Shown here one piece after another: positions 63,818 to 64,000 of a stretch of DNA of 64,000 bases. The stretch is from contig NZ_JAHFUW010000014.1 in the NCBI RefSeq assembly GCF_023264855.1, positions 1 through 64,000 of the forward strand, given 5' to 3'. How positions within the stretch are numbered: the stretch's first letter is position 1; every line of letters starts with the position of its first letter. This DNA comes from Herbiconiux sp. (GTDB taxonomy: Bacteria; Actinomycetota; Actinomycetes; Actinomycetales; Microbacteriaceae). The notes below the pieces were generated by a model. That model did not search any database. It was not told the DNA's origin and saw only the letters and a program-made list of their open reading frames with translations. A program made the translations under genes and the position numbers.

Positions 63818-64000
63818 ATGAAGCGCGCGGTTGTGACAGGGGCGAGTTCGGGTATCGGGGCGGCGACGGTGAGACTGCTGCGCGCTCACGACTGGGAGGT
63901 CGTGGCGGTCGCCCGCCGGGAGGATCGCCTCCGGGCCCTCGCCGACGAGACCGGCGCCTCGTATTTCGTGGCCGACCTGACGAACGAGGCCGACGTCGAG
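63818..64000 (+). CDS. Short-chain dehydrogenase, N-terminal part (3' truncated)
   Basis: 61 codons to the window edge, starting MKRAVVTGASSGIGAATVRLL, with AAGGGAC before the ATG. The TGASSGIG dinucleotide-binding motif and VAVARREDRL followed by YFVADLTNEADVE are the classic SDR beginning. The catalytic Ser-Tyr-Lys lies beyond the window. Confidence 0.85.
   Translation, partial: MKRAVVTGASSGIGAATVRLLRAHDWEVVAVARREDRLRALADETGASYFVADLTNEADVE

Overview
The window is high-GC DNA from an actinobacterium, most likely of the order Micrococcales and plausibly Microbacteriaceae (inference). The evidence is GC-rich codon use, frequent GTG starts, and many genes whose start codon sits 6-8 nt after a -10-like box (leaderless transcripts). 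It also carries family-typical genes: the fused 2-oxoglutarate enzyme Kgd, a sigR-rsrA zinc anti-sigma pair, GuaB1, DUF3039, Septum_form lipoproteins, a 13E12/DUF222 HNH protein, CWB2 cell-wall repeats, and the order prfB-ftsE-ftsX-smpB-ssrA. Coding density is high, and I see no prophage, insertion sequence, CRISPR array or rRNA operon.

Layout. 1-1446: end of a KdpD-like kinase and its KdpE-like regulator. 1428-4148: M18 aminopeptidase, a lipoprotein, a PhzF-like isomerase. 4323-6607: drug-efflux MFS pump with a divergent TetR repressor and repeated operator-like motifs. 6681-10394: a large nuclease-helicase of the TM0106 type. 10354-14372: an unusual group with an SRPBCC protein, an ATP-grasp/acetyltransferase fusion, a small XRE regulator and two orphans. 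14453-16788: TagGH/Wzm-Wzt-type polymer exporter with a LicC-like nucleotidyltransferase. 17116-20136: ABC exporter whose ATPase has a histone-like tail, then a DUF3039 protein. 20173-24820: pncB, murI-rph-rdgB, zinc CDF transporter. 24833-28202: DedA protein, tRNA-Leu(UAG), MFS transporter, prfB. 28314-33047: ftsE-ftsX-smpB, then an SDR and a SIMPL protein, then tmRNA. 33078-35877: MarR regulator, phosphatase, secreted PDZ protease. 35941-41314: septum-type lipoproteins flanking hisN-rsgA-aroA and the divergent sigR-rsrA. 41398-46819: kgd and guaB1. 46839-49378: a small upstream reading frame followed by two CNNM/CorC-type ion transporters. 49445-56470: HNH protein, old yellow enzyme, NAD(P)H-hydrate dehydratase, YceI, GT87-like transferase, thiamine-binding protein, CWB2 protein. 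56525-59695: a three-gene two-component system with an extra membrane partner. 59781-62568: possible small RNA, metX, metY. 62676-64000: acyltransferase and the beginning of an SDR gene.

Best leads. (1) A 32-codon upstream ORF starting Met-Asp-Asp-Pro-Pro directly before a CorC-type Mg/Co transporter gene, together with a hairpin that hides the ribosome binding site: a possible MgtL-like magnesium sensor. (2) The SRPBCC + ATP-grasp/GNAT pair, a candidate small biosynthetic unit. (3) A histidine kinase co-translated with a six-TM partner that lacks kinase motifs. (4) A sigR control region with its own stress-type promoter placed between two possible starts. (5) A row of hairpins ending in a strong terminator where no gene needs one (59781-59908). 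(6) Duplicated, mutually exclusive hairpins before the final SDR gene.
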